Shown here piece after piece: positions 1-8,356 of a stretch of 23,165 bases of DNA. Positions within the stretch are counted from its first letter, which is position 1; every line of letters starts with the position of its first letter. The notes under the pieces were generated by a model that did no database searches, was not told the DNA's origin, and saw only the letters and a program-made list of their open reading frames with translations. Location: the IMG/VR virus record IMGVR_UViG_3300034061_003404, positions 1 to 23,165 of that record; one strand, given 5' to 3'. Origin of the DNA: a virus. A program made the position numbers and the translations under genes.

Positions 1-1
1 A

Positions 2-91
2 TTGTCTTTTGATGACAGAGATTCATATTTAAAACAAACTGTCACTTTCTCATATCAAGATGCAGAATTTACAAAATCGAATAATCGCTAA
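2..91 (+). CDS. C-terminal end of a tail-tube-like protein (partial)
   Basis: An open frame enters from the left edge and stops at TAA 89-91, leaving 29 codons. The readable tail is FDDRDSYLKQTVTFSYQDAE followed by FTKSNNR. The QTVTFSY stretch resembles the C-terminal strand of T4 gp19 tail-tube proteins and of the related gp54/gp48 tube-initiator proteins. It lies 12 nt upstream of gp26, so it probably belongs to the same tail operon. The family call rests on a short piece and on context only. Confidence 0.5.
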   Translation: MSFDDRDSYLKQTVTFSYQDAEFTKSNNR

Positions 92-103
92 GGAGATTAA
101 ATA

Positions 104-805
104 ATGTTACCAAAAATTGACGTTGCAACCTTTGAAATGAAATTACCATCAAATGGTCAAAAAGTAAGATATAGACCATTCTTAGTAAAGGAAGAAAAAA
201 TTCTTCTAATTGCCGCAGAATCTAAAGACAATGATCAGATTCTGCAAGCAATGGATCAAGTTATAACAAATTGTTTGATCGATAAAGTAGATATTGAAGA
301 ATTACCATCATTTGATATTGAATATATTTTTCTAAAATTAAGAGAAAAATCAATAGGTGAAGTAATCAAAGTGAATGTTATTGATCCAGATACAAATAAA
401 AAATTTGAAGTAAATGTAGATTTAAATAAAGTTATAGTAAAAAGATCAACAAAACACGAAAAAAGATTAAAATTATCAGATTCTTTGTTTGTGGAAATGA
501 AGTACCCAAACATGCGAGCAATTCTATCAGTAGATCCATCTAAACCGTTGGTAGAAAATGGATTCAATATCATAGTAAATTGCATTGATAAAATTTACGA
601 TAAAGATTCTGTATATAATGCTTCAGACTATTCTAAAAAAGAACTACAAGAATTTGTAGAACAATTTACGCAAGATATGTACGAAAAAATGAGTAAATTT
701 TTTGATACAATGCCCTCAATATACTATGAGTCGGAAGAAATGTCGCCGTATTCACAAAAGAAAGTAAAGGTTGTTTTGGATAAATTTGTTGATTTTTTCG
801 ACTAG
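104..805 (+). CDS. gp26: T4 gp26-like baseplate hub/wedge protein
   Basis: A 233-residue protein of the T4 gp26 family (T4 baseplate protein, Pfam T4_baseplate as I recall it). T4 gp26 is about 208 residues and acts in baseplate hub assembly. The N-terminus has the pattern common to marine T4-like gp26 proteins: MLPKIDVATFEMKLPSNGQK, then an RPFLVKEEKILL motif near residues 25-36. No signal peptide or membrane segment is visible. The start follows a strong AGGAG site at about 91-95. The next gene begins 26 nt after the stop, in the same order as in related phages. The family call comes from remembered similarity, not a search. Confidence 0.75.
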   Translation: MLPKIDVATFEMKLPSNGQKVRYRPFLVKEEKILLIAAESKDNDQILQAMDQVITNCLIDKVDIEELPSFDIEYIFLKLREKSIGEVIKVNVIDPDTNKKFEVNVDLNKVIVKRSTKHEKRLKLSDSLFVEMKYPNMRAILSVDPSKPLVENGFNIIVNCIDKIYDKDSVYNASDYSKKELQEFVEQFTQDMYEKMSKFFDTMPSIYYESEEMSPYSQKKVKVVLDKFVDFFD

Positions 806-831
806 GGCTGGCGAATGAGTCTTTGGAAAAC

Positions 832-987
832 ATGTATAAAACAAACTTTATACTAATCCAAGAACATAAGTACAGCCTAACTGAATTGGAAAATATGATA
901 CCGTGGGAGCGAGAAATATATCTAAATCTTTTAATAAAACATGTAGAGGAAATAAATAAAAGAAAAGAACAATTAAAGAAAAAATAA
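832..987 (+). CDS. Small tail/baseplate assembly protein (gp51-like position)
   Basis: A 51-residue protein beginning MYKTNFILIQEHKYSLTELE. The motif NMIPWEREIYLNLLIKHVEE and a lysine-rich tail follow. The EHKYSLTELE...PWEREIY pattern is typical of short proteins found directly after gp26 in T4-like marine phages, and it also recalls tail-assembly chaperones. In T4 the hub-assembly catalyst gp51 has a comparable role near gp26, so that is the most likely function, but the similarity is positional. The ATG at 832 has no strong ribosome site. A TTG at 823 in the same frame is an alternative start. The stop lies 3 nt before the next ATG, suggesting translational coupling. Confidence 0.65.
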   Translation: MYKTNFILIQEHKYSLTELENMIPWEREIYLNLLIKHVEEINKRKEQLKKK

Positions 988-990
988 CTA

Positions 991-2880
991 ATGTTAGCAC
1001 TACCAACAATAACATCCGAGGGTAAACAAAACACTAAAGCAGTTTCTGGTATTGGACGAATGTTCTCAAATACTGGAACTGCTATGGTTTCTTCTTTTCA
1101 AAGAAACACGACTCCATCACGAAGAAGAATTGCCCGTCCAGAGTCATCTACTCTGTCAGAAAAAATGGATGCTGCGGTACAAAAACAAACTCAGGGATTA
1201 GATTACAAGTTTGTCAAAAAGGCATTTGATATTTACATAAACTTAGCAAACAACATAAAAAAGACTGTAAACGATTTAATCCAAAAAGTAAAAACCATAC
1301 TTGGTATACAAAATGAAAGTGCGTCGTTAAAGGCACAAACTCGTTCACCAATACCCCAACAATCGACAGAACAACTAAGAGAAACCGCTGAGGCTCAACA
1401 AGAACAAGTTTCTTTGCAGATGGATCAAAATAAAACTTTAATCGACATTAAAGTTATTATGGAAAAGATCTTGAAGAAAATTGGAACGGGTGGTTCTGGT
1501 GAGGATTCTGGTGGTGGATTGTTGAGCACTGCCGCCGATGCTGCTATTCTTGCTTCTACATTAAGAAGAGGAGGAAAGGCTGGAGCACTTTCTCGTGTTG
1601 CCAGAGTTGCTGCTGGTGGAAAATTAGGAGCACTTGCAAAGGTAAGAGGCGCATCTGCCCCAATTACAACAGCCGCTAAAGCAATTGATACCACAACAAA
1701 AGCAGCAACTGGCACAAAAGCAGCAATAACAGGAACGGCATCAAAAGCAGGAAGCAAAGCATTATCTCTTCTAGGTTTTGGAACTGCACTTGGTGCCGCT
1801 GGATCAGCTGCTCCAGCAATAGCACAATCAGTAGCCCCAGTTGCAGCCGGAATACAAAACATTCCAGGTCAAGGGTTTGTTATGCAACCCCCGTCAACAC
1901 CAACCACAAGTCCTGCTCAACTACTTTCAACCCCCGCATCCACAACAGCACAAGCCGCCGCAGCAGCACCAAAGCCCGGCTTCTTTGGTAGAATGTTACA
2001 AACTGCAAAAAATATAGGCACTGGTGCGGTGGGGATGGTGAAGCAACTTGGACAAGGTGGTCTAGAATTAGCAAAAGCCATTAAAAATCCTATGGCATTC
2101 TTAAAAGGACCTGGTAAAAACGTAATACTTCCTGCTCTAAAAAGAGTACCATTGCTTGGTACTGCAATTGAAGGTATCATCGGATACTTAAACATACCAG
2201 CAATACAACAAGATCCCAATTTAACTCCAGAACAAAAGAAGGAAGCAATTGGTGCGGAATTAGGTAAAAGAATGGGTTCCCTTATCGGAACTACCATAGG
2301 TTCCGCTGTAGGTTTGGTTGGAGGACCTTTGGGTTCAATACTCGGTGGAGTTATTGGAACGTATGGTGGTGAATACGTTGGTAATTTAATTGCAGAGGCA
2401 ATAGGACCAAAAGAAGTTTATGAATTTGCGGCTTCTGTGCCTGGAATAGGTGATTGGTTTAAGAAGGGTGTAGAAAAACCAACAACAGCAGAAGGACAAA
2501 CGCCAACAGCAAAGGTAGAAACACCATCATTGAAGGAAACTGTTGCACCTACACCATCTATAGCACCTACAGCAGCGTTTGAATCAACACCAACTGCTTC
2601 TCTATCCCCCGCGCAACAATCAACAACAGGAGAAGCAGTACGGTATCAAACTCAACAAAATATGAATAATGATTTGATGCAAACACCAGTTTCGGCAGCA
2701 AATACACAACCAGTAATTATAAACAATAATTATTACAACAATGGCACAAAGATGATGCCAATGGGTCAATCCGGTGGAACAGTAGTAGATGGTGCAGCAA
2801 TACCACCAGATGAGAGCGGAATGGCAGCAGCACTAACCAGAGATGTCGCTAGAAGTTCTGGATTTGGTGTGCATGTATAA
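991..2880 (+). CDS. Tape-measure/baseplate hub-like structural protein (T4 gp29 analogue?)
   Basis: A 629-residue protein close in length to T4 gp29 (590 residues), the hub protein that sets tail length. Composition fits a tape measure. Residues about 90-160 are rich in K, Q and E (helical). Residues about 165-345 are Ala/Gly/Thr-rich low complexity. A hydrophobic Gly-rich segment lies near residues 425-470 (for example GSAVGLVGGPLGSILGGVIG), of the kind thought to insert into the host membrane. A Pro/Thr-rich region follows. The C-terminal part carries QPVIINNNYYNN, a motif seen in many phage tail proteins. It follows the small gene by 3 nt and is the last gene before the convergent hairpin. 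gp29 identity is inferred from length, composition and neighbours, not from clear homology. Confidence 0.5.
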   Translation: MLALPTITSEGKQNTKAVSGIGRMFSNTGTAMVSSFQRNTTPSRRRIARPESSTLSEKMDAAVQKQTQGLDYKFVKKAFDIYINLANNIKKTVNDLIQKVKTILGIQNESASLKAQTRSPIPQQSTEQLRETAEAQQEQVSLQMDQNKTLIDIKVIMEKILKKIGTGGSGEDSGGGLLSTAADAAILASTLRRGGKAGALSRVARVAAGGKLGALAKVRGASAPITTAAKAIDTTTKAATGTKAAITGTASKAGSKALSLLGFGTALGAAGSAAPAIAQSVAPVAAGIQNIPGQGFVMQPPSTPTTSPAQLLSTPASTTAQAAAAAPKPGFFGRMLQTAKNIGTGAVGMVKQLGQGGLELAKAIKNPMAFLKGPGKNVILPALKRVPLLGTAIEGIIGYLNIPAIQQDPNLTPEQKKEAIGAELGKRMGSLIGTTIGSAVGLVGGPLGSILGGVIGTYGGEYVGNLIAEAIGPKEVYEFAASVPGIGDWFKKGVEKPTTAEGQTPTAKVETPSLKETVAPTPSIAPTAAFESTPTASLSPAQQSTTGEAVRYQTQQNMNNDLMQTPVSAANTQPVIINNNYYNNGTKMMPMGQSGGTVVDGAAIPPDESGMAAALTRDVARSSGFGVHV

Positions 2881-2885
2881 AAGAA

Positions 2886-2907
2886 AAGACGGCGTTTAAG
2901 CCGTCTT
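2886..2907. terminator. Bidirectional hairpin terminator between convergent tail and gp32 genes
   Basis: A perfect 8-bp inverted repeat AAGACGGC/GCCGTCTT with a 6-nt loop lies 6 nt after the tail-operon stop and 29 nt after the gp32 stop. Read on the minus strand it is followed by TTTTCTTTT, a good uridine tract, so it should end gp32 transcription. In the plus direction the tract is weaker (CTTCTCC). Confidence 0.75.
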
Positions 2908-2935
2908 CTCCAAATTACACTCAAACAAAATTAGT

Positions 2936-3856
2936 TCACTCTTCCTTTGCCAACTTCTCAAAGTAAGAGAGCGCATCCTCTTCCTCCGCATCATCTTCGA
3001 CCGGAGACTTCTTTTCTGGCATCTTTGGAGGATTCTTGAACTTTGGTGCAGAACCAAAACGCTGCTCCGCGTCCTCAATCTGCTCCATCTCTTCCGCAGT
3101 CTTTGCCTTACCTTCACTGCCACCACGAAGAACTGATTCCATCTTAGACTTTAGTTCGTCATAAGACTTGAAGTTCTCGGGATTAGTGAACTCCTTAAGA
3201 GCATACTGCTTCTTCCAAAGTGCTTCCAACTTTGCATCATCACCACCAAGAAGCGGAGTTGGCTCTTCAAATTCACTCTTGTCATAGTTGATATAACCAG
3301 CAACCTTGCGAATCTTCAACTTGAAGTTTGCACCTTGCCAGAAATCAAACACATTGACAGGAGAATCATCTGGGAATTCGGGTTGGATCTTCTCCATGAT
3401 CTTATCAAAGATCTTCTTACCGAACTTAAAGAGGAACACCTTACCCTCGTTCTCTGGGTGCTTTGGATCGGAAACAACATAAACATTGGCAACATAACTC
3501 AACTTGCGCTTACGATCACGCGCAACAGTCTTGTCGTCTTCAATCCCGCTGTTCCAAAGTTCGTTGTTTGCTTCACACACTGGGCACTTCTTACCTAGTG
3601 TAGTTGGGCAGTTCTCAATGAACCATCCACCCTTGCCTTGGAACCCGTGACTAAACACACGCGCCCAAGGAACATCCTCACCGTCAACGACCGGTAGGAA
3701 TCGAATTACTGCAAAACCATTTGATGCTTGATCCAGTTCAGGCTTCCAGAACCGGTCGTCCTTGTACGACTCTGCACCACCCTTGTTCAACTTATCCAAC
3801 TCTTGGGTGATCTTTGAGAGATCGGTGGACTTCTTCTTTAAATCTTTAAATGACAT
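2936..3856 (-). CDS. gp32: gp32 single-stranded DNA-binding protein
   Basis: A 306-residue orthologue of T4 gp32 (301 residues), which coats single-stranded DNA during replication, recombination and repair. The N-terminal LAST motif for cooperative binding is visible as KKKST at residues 7-11. The zinc site is H70, C83, C91 and C94, with H-x12-C-x7-C-x2-C spacing close to T4 (H64, C77, C87, C90). The core OB-fold region runs to about residue 250. The C-terminal tail is acidic and ends EEEDALSYFEKLAKEE, matching the T4 domain that contacts other replication proteins. The start follows AGGA at suitable spacing. The gene has its own sigma70-type promoter and a terminator hairpin, so it is an independent unit. 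Its GC content (about 48% in a sampled line) is well above that of the sugar genes upstream. Confidence 0.95.
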   Translation of the reverse strand: MSFKDLKKKSTDLSKITQELDKLNKGGAESYKDDRFWKPELDQASNGFAVIRFLPVVDGEDVPWARVFSHGFQGKGGWFIENCPTTLGKKCPVCEANNELWNSGIEDDKTVARDRKRKLSYVANVYVVSDPKHPENEGKVFLFKFGKKIFDKIMEKIQPEFPDDSPVNVFDFWQGANFKLKIRKVAGYINYDKSEFEEPTPLLGGDDAKLEALWKKQYALKEFTNPENFKSYDELKSKMESVLRGGSEGKAKTAEEMEQIEDAEQRFGSAPKFKNPPKMPEKKSPVEDDAEEEDALSYFEKLAKEE

Positions 3857-3871
3857 TTGTATCCTTTCGTG

Positions 3872-3909
3872 TACGAAGTATTAAAGTGTGACAGATATAC
3901 GAAGTATTA
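3872..3909 (-). repeat. 12-nt direct repeat in the gp32 leader/promoter
   Basis: TACGAAGTATTA occurs at 3872-3883 and again at 3898-3909 (plus-strand reading), 26 bp apart. The second copy overlaps the -10 box and the first lies in the leader before the gp32 ATG. It may be an operator or RNA site for control of gp32. T4 gp32 represses its own translation through its leader, but no pseudoknot is evident here. Confidence 0.45.
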
Positions 3910-3934
3910 TAACCGTATTATGTAGGTAAGTCAA
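3906..3934 (-). promoter_or_regulatory. Sigma70-type promoter for gp32
   Basis: On the minus strand TTGACT (3934-3929) and TATAAT (3911-3906) are separated by exactly 17 nt, which is near consensus. The predicted start is about 45 nt upstream of the gp32 ATG. The -35 box includes the TGA stop codon of gp33. Confidence 0.8.
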
Positions 3935-4152
3935 ATAGGAAGTCGAGAAGATTTAGGCAGGAAGTTCAATGACTGTGCTTCGGCTTTAATCTTTTCAACA
4001 ACAGGCTTTGACAAATGCTTGGCAATATATGAAGGATCTATATTGTGTAATTCACAAATTTGTAGAACCGCATCCATATAAGAACAATTCTTCTTTTTAA
4101 TTATCTTTTCAATTTCATTTTGAATATTTAATTCACCAGATTCAAGTATCAT
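3931..4152 (-). CDS. gp33: gp33-like late transcription co-activator
   Basis: A 73-residue protein resembling the conserved part of T4 gp33 (112 residues), which links RNA polymerase to the sliding clamp and activates late genes together with gp55. The middle motif CSYMDAVLQICELHNIDPSY followed by IAKHLSKPVVEKIKAEAQSL matches the pattern in T4 gp33 (MSYLEATTAFLEEN..., IIEKIQSEAIDENLL). The ATG at 4152 follows GGAG 10 nt away. An upstream in-frame ATG at 4203 lies inside the epimerase gene and is less likely. It overlaps the epimerase gene by 11 nt and gp32 lies immediately downstream. Two TATAAATA late promoters in the window agree with a gp33/gp55 system. The protein lacks much of the N-terminal part found in T4. 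Confidence 0.82.
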   Translation of the reverse strand: MILESGELNIQNEIEKIIKKKNCSYMDAVLQICELHNIDPSYIAKHLSKPVVEKIKAEAQSLNFLPKSSRLPI

Positions 4153-5050
4153 ATTCTTTATTCTCCATATATTCCTTAAGACATTTGGTTGGTTGCCATC
4201 CAAGAGTTTGTTTAATTACAAAAATATCGGCACAAGTTTGTCTTGCTTCTCCAGTTCTTGGTGCAACATGAGTATACTCTCCACCCATCATTTTTGCAAG
4301 ATCTAAAACAGAATATGATGTACCAGTTCCAACATTCATTATCTTACCACAAAGATTTGTATTGTGATTCATTGCTGCAATATTAGCAGAAACTACATCG
4401 GATACGTGAATATAATCTCTGGTTTGCAAACCATCTCCAACAACCGTCATTAATTGATTTGCTTTCTTTTGACGAGAGAATACACCAATTACAGGCGCAT
4501 ATGATCCGCGTTTTGGTTGTCTTGGACCATACACATTAAAATATCTAAAACAAGCAGTATCCAGATTGTACAAATCGGAGTACATTTTGCACAATCCTTC
4601 TGAAAAAAATTTAGAATATGAATAAGCATTTAAACAATCTGGTTTGTCGGATTCTTTTTGAATTGCCTTATTTGTCAATCCATAGATCGCAGAAGTACTT
4701 GAAAAAATTACACGTTTTGCTTTAACCATTTTGGCAGCATTCAATACATTTTGAGTACCAAAAGTATTAATATCTAATGCTCTACCGGGATTCAGTATAC
4801 AATTTTGTATTCTTGCCTCTGCTGCTAAATGAAAAACGTACTCAGGTTCATGACGATCAAATACACCATTTACAAGATGTTCATTTGTAATATCGTAATG
4901 ATAGTATTTTGCTTGTGGATTGAAATAGAATTGATCGTGTGCATCGGATGAGAGATCATCCATAACAGTAACATCATGTCCCTGTATAATTAATTCATCT
5001 ACAAGATTTGATCCAATAAATCCACAACCACCTGTTATTATTGTTTTCAT
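4142..5050 (-). CDS. NAD-dependent sugar-nucleotide epimerase/dehydratase (GalE-like)
   Basis: A 302-residue extended short-chain dehydrogenase that would convert an NDP-sugar, most likely as a 4-epimerase of the GalE/WbpP type. The Rossmann motif TGGCGFIG is at residues 6-13. The catalytic set is SST at 117-119 with Y143 and K147 (YSYSK). Substrate-side motifs NVYGPRQ (172-178) and RDYIHVSDV (211-219) are typical of this group. The length is slightly short of GalE (about 338 residues). Its ATG overlaps the aminotransferase stop by 4 nt, so the two are probably made together. The exact sugar cannot be read from the sequence. Confidence 0.88.
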   Translation of the reverse strand: MKTIITGGCGFIGSNLVDELIIQGHDVTVMDDLSSDAHDQFYFNPQAKYYHYDITNEHLVNGVFDRHEPEYVFHLAAEARIQNCILNPGRALDINTFGTQNVLNAAKMVKAKRVIFSSTSAIYGLTNKAIQKESDKPDCLNAYSYSKFFSEGLCKMYSDLYNLDTACFRYFNVYGPRQPKRGSYAPVIGVFSRQKKANQLMTVVGDGLQTRDYIHVSDVVSANIAAMNHNTNLCGKIMNVGTGTSYSVLDLAKMMGGEYTHVAPRTGEARQTCADIFVIKQTLGWQPTKCLKEYMENKEYDT

Positions 5051-6153
5051 TTTGTTACCACATTAGAATTGTAATTTATAACCATGTCACAAATATATTC
5101 TAATTCCATATCAGTTAATTCAGGATATGATGGTAAAATTATACATTCGTTATTTAGAGTAGTTGCTATTTTATTGTTTGATTTAATATGTCGTAAATGC
5201 TTGTGTACATCTATAGGATAAAACATTGGTCTTGTTTCTATTCCAACCGAGTCAAAATACTTTTTAGATACTGCATACGATAGATTATTTTCAATTCTAA
5301 GACCAAACAACCACATGGAATGCTTAGTGTTGTTTTCCGCACTTTGTAAAGAAATTCCGTCTATATTTCTCAACAATGTTTGATATGTATTGAAGATTTT
5401 AGTTTTTCTGTTTTTAATTTCTTCATAATAATCCAATTGACCTAATAATATAGCAGCATGAATATTAGTCATTCTGTAGTTATATCCTAATACATCATGA
5501 ATAAATCGTTCTTCTGTTTGTCCTTGTCCATGAACTTTATTTAAATATTGATATAATTCAGTATTATTAGTATAAACTGCTCCACCTTCTCCTGTGGTGA
5601 TGTTTTTGTTACCAAAGAAAGATATTGCAGAACAAAAAGATTCAGATCCAGACATTTTGTTTTCGTATTCACCAAATATACCTTCACAATTATCTTCTAT
5701 GAATATTGATTTTGGATACTTTTCTTTTAATTTTGGAACATTTACTATATTACCAAGATTATGAACAACCAAAAAAATTGTATTTTCGTCGGGTTCAAAC
5801 GGAAGATTTGAGTAATCGGCATTCCATGTGTTTATATTTGCATCTATTGGATAGATATCAAATTCATGCAAATCGTCATATAATATGGCATTATATGCAG
5901 CAATATAAGCATTATTTGGAACTATAACTTTCTTTGCATTTGGATATAAGAACTTTATACCTTTAAATAAAAGATGGGTTGCGACTGTTCCATTGGAAAC
6001 AAGTAAAGAGTGCTTAACTCCCAATGTCTTTGATAATTTATTTGATGCTATGTTTTTATACTTGCCTAAAGATGAAATCCATCCACTTTTTATTGCATCG
6101 TATGCATATTTTAGTGATTCTTCCGGTAAGTATGGTTTGTAAATTGGAATCAT
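5047..6153 (-). CDS. per: GDP-perosamine synthase-like aminotransferase (DegT family)
   Basis: A 368-residue PLP-dependent sugar aminotransferase. Family landmarks are SNGT (53-56), EDNCEG (153-158) and the Schiff-base lysine K183 in SFFGNKNITTGEGG. Details match Vibrio RfbE/Per perosamine synthases as I remember them: WISSLGKY near 25-32, HGQG, HDVLGYNYRMTNIHAAILLG and ETRPMFYPIDVHKH. Such enzymes convert GDP-4-keto-6-deoxymannose to GDP-perosamine, and the required first enzyme, Gmd, is encoded in the same cassette at 13.4-14.5 kb. It sits between the epimerase (4-nt overlap) and the methyltransferase (1-nt gap). A different 4-keto sugar substrate remains possible. Confidence 0.82.
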   Translation of the reverse strand: MIPIYKPYLPEESLKYAYDAIKSGWISSLGKYKNIASNKLSKTLGVKHSLLVSNGTVATHLLFKGIKFLYPNAKKVIVPNNAYIAAYNAILYDDLHEFDIYPIDANINTWNADYSNLPFEPDENTIFLVVHNLGNIVNVPKLKEKYPKSIFIEDNCEGIFGEYENKMSGSESFCSAISFFGNKNITTGEGGAVYTNNTELYQYLNKVHGQGQTEERFIHDVLGYNYRMTNIHAAILLGQLDYYEEIKNRKTKIFNTYQTLLRNIDGISLQSAENNTKHSMWLFGLRIENNLSYAVSKKYFDSVGIETRPMFYPIDVHKHLRHIKSNNKIATTLNNECIILPSYPELTDMELEYICDMVINYNSNVVTK

Positions 6154-6154
6154 A

Positions 6155-6766
6155 TTAAATAGTTTTTATGAGATGCGCCAAACCTGTATGTCCTTCCAAT
6201 ACAGATACAAGTTTGAATCCATGAAAATTTGTGCTTTGTAAATATTGCTTAACAAAATTACCTCTACCTCCAGATATAGACCAATCATGTAAACATACAT
6301 GTGTGCCTTTTTTTAATTTATTTTCTAGATATTTGAAGGATTGTACATTTTCTGATAAATTTACATTTTTCAGATATTCATCTACTGGTAATTTGGTATT
6401 ACTATCTTCCGCTTCGTCGCCGCCATCTAAAAACACAAAATTAATTTTATCAAACATTTCATCATTTAAATCTAAAATACCATCATTAAATCTTTTATTA
6501 ACTAAATTAACAAATTTTTTGTCTTTTTCATTATTAAATGTCATACAAGCAGTATCATAAAATTGTTTATATTCTTCATATGTGTATAAGACGCCATAAT
6601 TGTTATCAACTAGAGAAGAAACTATACTTCTTGTGCTTCCTGCTCCTGTACCAGTTCCAGATTCTAAGCATATATTTGGTCTGAATTGTTTAATTAAATC
6701 ATATAAAAAATTTGCTTCTTTTATTGAAATTCTGCCTTGTAATTCGTTACTTTGTAGTTCTGCCAT
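6155..6766 (-). CDS. Class I SAM-dependent methyltransferase
   Basis: A 203-residue protein with the methyltransferase motif I ESGTGTGAGS (residues about 35-44) and a later acidic strand FVFLDGGDE (motif III-like, about 110-118). It resembles the small Methyltransf_24 type found in glycan clusters. The C-terminal part holds LHDWSISGGRGNFVKQYL, where DWS..G.G recalls the metal/substrate site of CmcI/TylF-like sugar methyltransferases. It would probably methylate a sugar hydroxyl or a GT product. The substrate is unknown. Confidence 0.7.
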   Translation of the reverse strand: MAELQSNELQGRISIKEANFLYDLIKQFRPNICLESGTGTGAGSTRSIVSSLVDNNYGVLYTYEEYKQFYDTACMTFNNEKDKKFVNLVNKRFNDGILDLNDEMFDKINFVFLDGGDEAEDSNTKLPVDEYLKNVNLSENVQSFKYLENKLKKGTHVCLHDWSISGGRGNFVKQYLQSTNFHGFKLVSVLEGHTGLAHLIKTI

Positions 6767-6778
6767 AATTTTATTTTC

Positions 6779-7087
6779 TTAATAAGTTTTATGTTTTCTT
6801 TGTATATGTTTTCCAGAATCTAAATCAGATCCTAATAATCCATCTTTAACTATTTCCAAAACTTTTTCGTCTATTTCGTCAATTAGAGTATTTCGTTGAA
6901 CATTTAAATCACATGCCTTTTTTAAGCATTCCCACAATCTCAAAGATCCATCTTCCTGTAAGAAATATTTTTCCTTATATTCCTCGAAGGTCATTCTACG
7001 AATTTCGTACAACAATTCCTGATTATTCCACATTTTCATATCAATTGTTATTAGTTTATCAATTAGTCCACCAAATGTATCAGCCAT
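6779..7087 (-). CDS. Small cassette protein, DUF4254-like
   Basis: A 102-residue protein beginning MADTFGGLIDKLITIDMKMW, with a basic C-terminus ending KHKTY. The TFGGLIDKL...K.W start is a pattern I associate with the DUF4254 family, short helical proteins embedded in glycosyltransferase clusters of bacteria and phages. No catalytic motif, signal peptide or membrane segment is visible. It lies 12 nt upstream of the methyltransferase and 1 nt downstream of the acetyltransferase. Function unknown. The family assignment is from memory. Confidence 0.6.
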   Translation of the reverse strand: MADTFGGLIDKLITIDMKMWNNQELLYEIRRMTFEEYKEKYFLQEDGSLRLWECLKKACDLNVQRNTLIDEIDEKVLEIVKDGLLGSDLDSGKHIQRKHKTY

Positions 7088-7088
7088 T

Positions 7089-7508
7089 TTAAAATTCCTT
7101 TATCATTTCTAAATAAAATTCATTTACTTTTTTTATTTTGAAATTAAATTTATTGTAAAGATTTATAGCAACACTATTATTTATGTCAACGCTTAGATGT
7201 ATTTTTTCTATATTATTTAATTTACAAGTAGAAATCATATGATTTAATATAAATGAACCAATACCATATCCTTGATATTTTTTACTAATACAAATCCCAA
7301 ACCAATTTATATTATTTTCATTTTCAATATGATAATAACCAATTGCAGCATCATTCAAATATAACAGATAAGAGCAAATATGAGTTTTAAAAATATCATA
7401 TGGTCTATTTGAAAAATATCTAAATGATTTTGTTTCTTCTTTACAAGATTCTATGAATTCTTTTAATTCATATTCATTTGTTATATTTTTTAATATTAAA
7501 TTATTCAT
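7089..7508 (-). CDS. GNAT family N-acetyltransferase
   Basis: A 139-residue GNAT protein. The acetyl-CoA pyrophosphate loop is QGYGIG at 79-84. It is preceded by the strand WFGICISKKY and followed by LSVDINNSVAINLYNKFNF, the usual GNAT C-terminal motif. In this position it could acetylate an amino sugar such as the perosamine made by the neighbouring aminotransferase (inference). The coding sequence is extremely AT-rich: one sampled 60-nt line holds 13 G/C. Confidence 0.85.
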   Translation of the reverse strand: MNNLILKNITNEYELKEFIESCKEETKSFRYFSNRPYDIFKTHICSYLLYLNDAAIGYYHIENENNINWFGICISKKYQGYGIGSFILNHMISTCKLNNIEKIHLSVDINNSVAINLYNKFNFKIKKVNEFYLEMIKEF

Positions 7509-7513
7509 GTGAA

Positions 7514-8356
7514 TTATGTTAGAAGTTCTTTGTATGTTTTTAATATGTTTTGTTCTGGTAAATACAGTTTAGCCATCCATATAAAATTATTGTTATGGCA
7601 GATCACTTTTACATTTTTATTTAATCCAAGACTAATTAGATAAGAACCACTAAATCCTATTTGTATAACTTCATTAGCATTTTTTACTAAATTATATTCA
7701 TAAACAAATTTATCAATATTAGGTTCATGCATTAAATGTTCTTGAGTTAAATCAATTACTTTATCTTTATCCAGTTTATCTATTAATTGATAGTATATTG
7801 AATACACCCAATGTTTGTATGAATTGTATTCAGTATTTTTATTATAATCTACTATTCTATCTCCCATGAGAATTATCTTACCATTGTAGCAATTTAAATA
7901 TTTAATAAGATATTGGATGTTTGAATCATTCAATGTTTTATCGTATTCACGAATTTTTACATTTATCACAACATAATTATAATTTGGTTTTTCAAAATCT
8001 TCCTTATGTACTATAAAACTTAAATCTTTTGGTTTAAATTCAACATCTAATAATTTAGAATAATCATGAGTACAAATAGATCCAGTATCCAAAGGATCAT
8101 CTATTAGTTGAAATCTAGGATCTTTAAATACACATTTTGCTAATGACTGTGTAAATTTATGCAAAGATTCAGAATATTTATTATCATTTCTATAAAAATA
8201 TAAAACACCATAATCTATCCTAATTTTAACAGACTCAAATCTATTAAATAATTCACTACCATAAATGTAACAATTTATTAGATCACCTATACCCGGATTA
8301 GTTTGTAAGTGTGGTATATTGGATTTGAAAATATGTTTTTTAATAGTTTCTATCAT
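7514..8356 (-). CDS. Putative GT-B-type glycosyltransferase
   Basis: A 280-residue protein with no certain family match. An N-terminal GIGDLINCY resembles the G-D-I loop of GT9/heptosyltransferase-like and related GT-B enzymes. A late segment VIQIGFSGSYLISLGLNKNV resembles their nucleotide-binding half, where a Gly-Ser-rich turn precedes a helix. Several Tyr/Asn-rich stretches reflect AT-rich coding. It overlaps the next upstream gene by 4 nt, whose product has a similar N-terminal loop, so the two may be distant relatives. Its role as a sugar transferase is inferred from cassette position and fold hints. Confidence 0.45.
   Translation of the reverse strand: MIETIKKHIFKSNIPHLQTNPGIGDLINCYIYGSELFNRFESVKIRIDYGVLYFYRNDNKYSESLHKFTQSLAKCVFKDPRFQLIDDPLDTGSICTHDYSKLLDVEFKPKDLSFIVHKEDFEKPNYNYVVINVKIREYDKTLNDSNIQYLIKYLNCYNGKIILMGDRIVDYNKNTEYNSYKHWVYSIYYQLIDKLDKDKVIDLTQEHLMHEPNIDKFVYEYNLVKNANEVIQIGFSGSYLISLGLNKNVKVICHNNNFIWMAKLYLPEQNILKTYKELLT

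Noticed and set aside
1425-2297. Minus-strand open frames opposite the tape-measure-like gene
   Set aside because: They are shadows of a low-complexity Ala/Gly/Thr-rich gene, with Ala/Pro-rich products and no start signals.
2896-3126. Small Arg-rich minus-strand frame inside gp32
   Set aside because: Shadow frame of the Lys/Glu-rich gp32 C-terminus; gp32 is certain.
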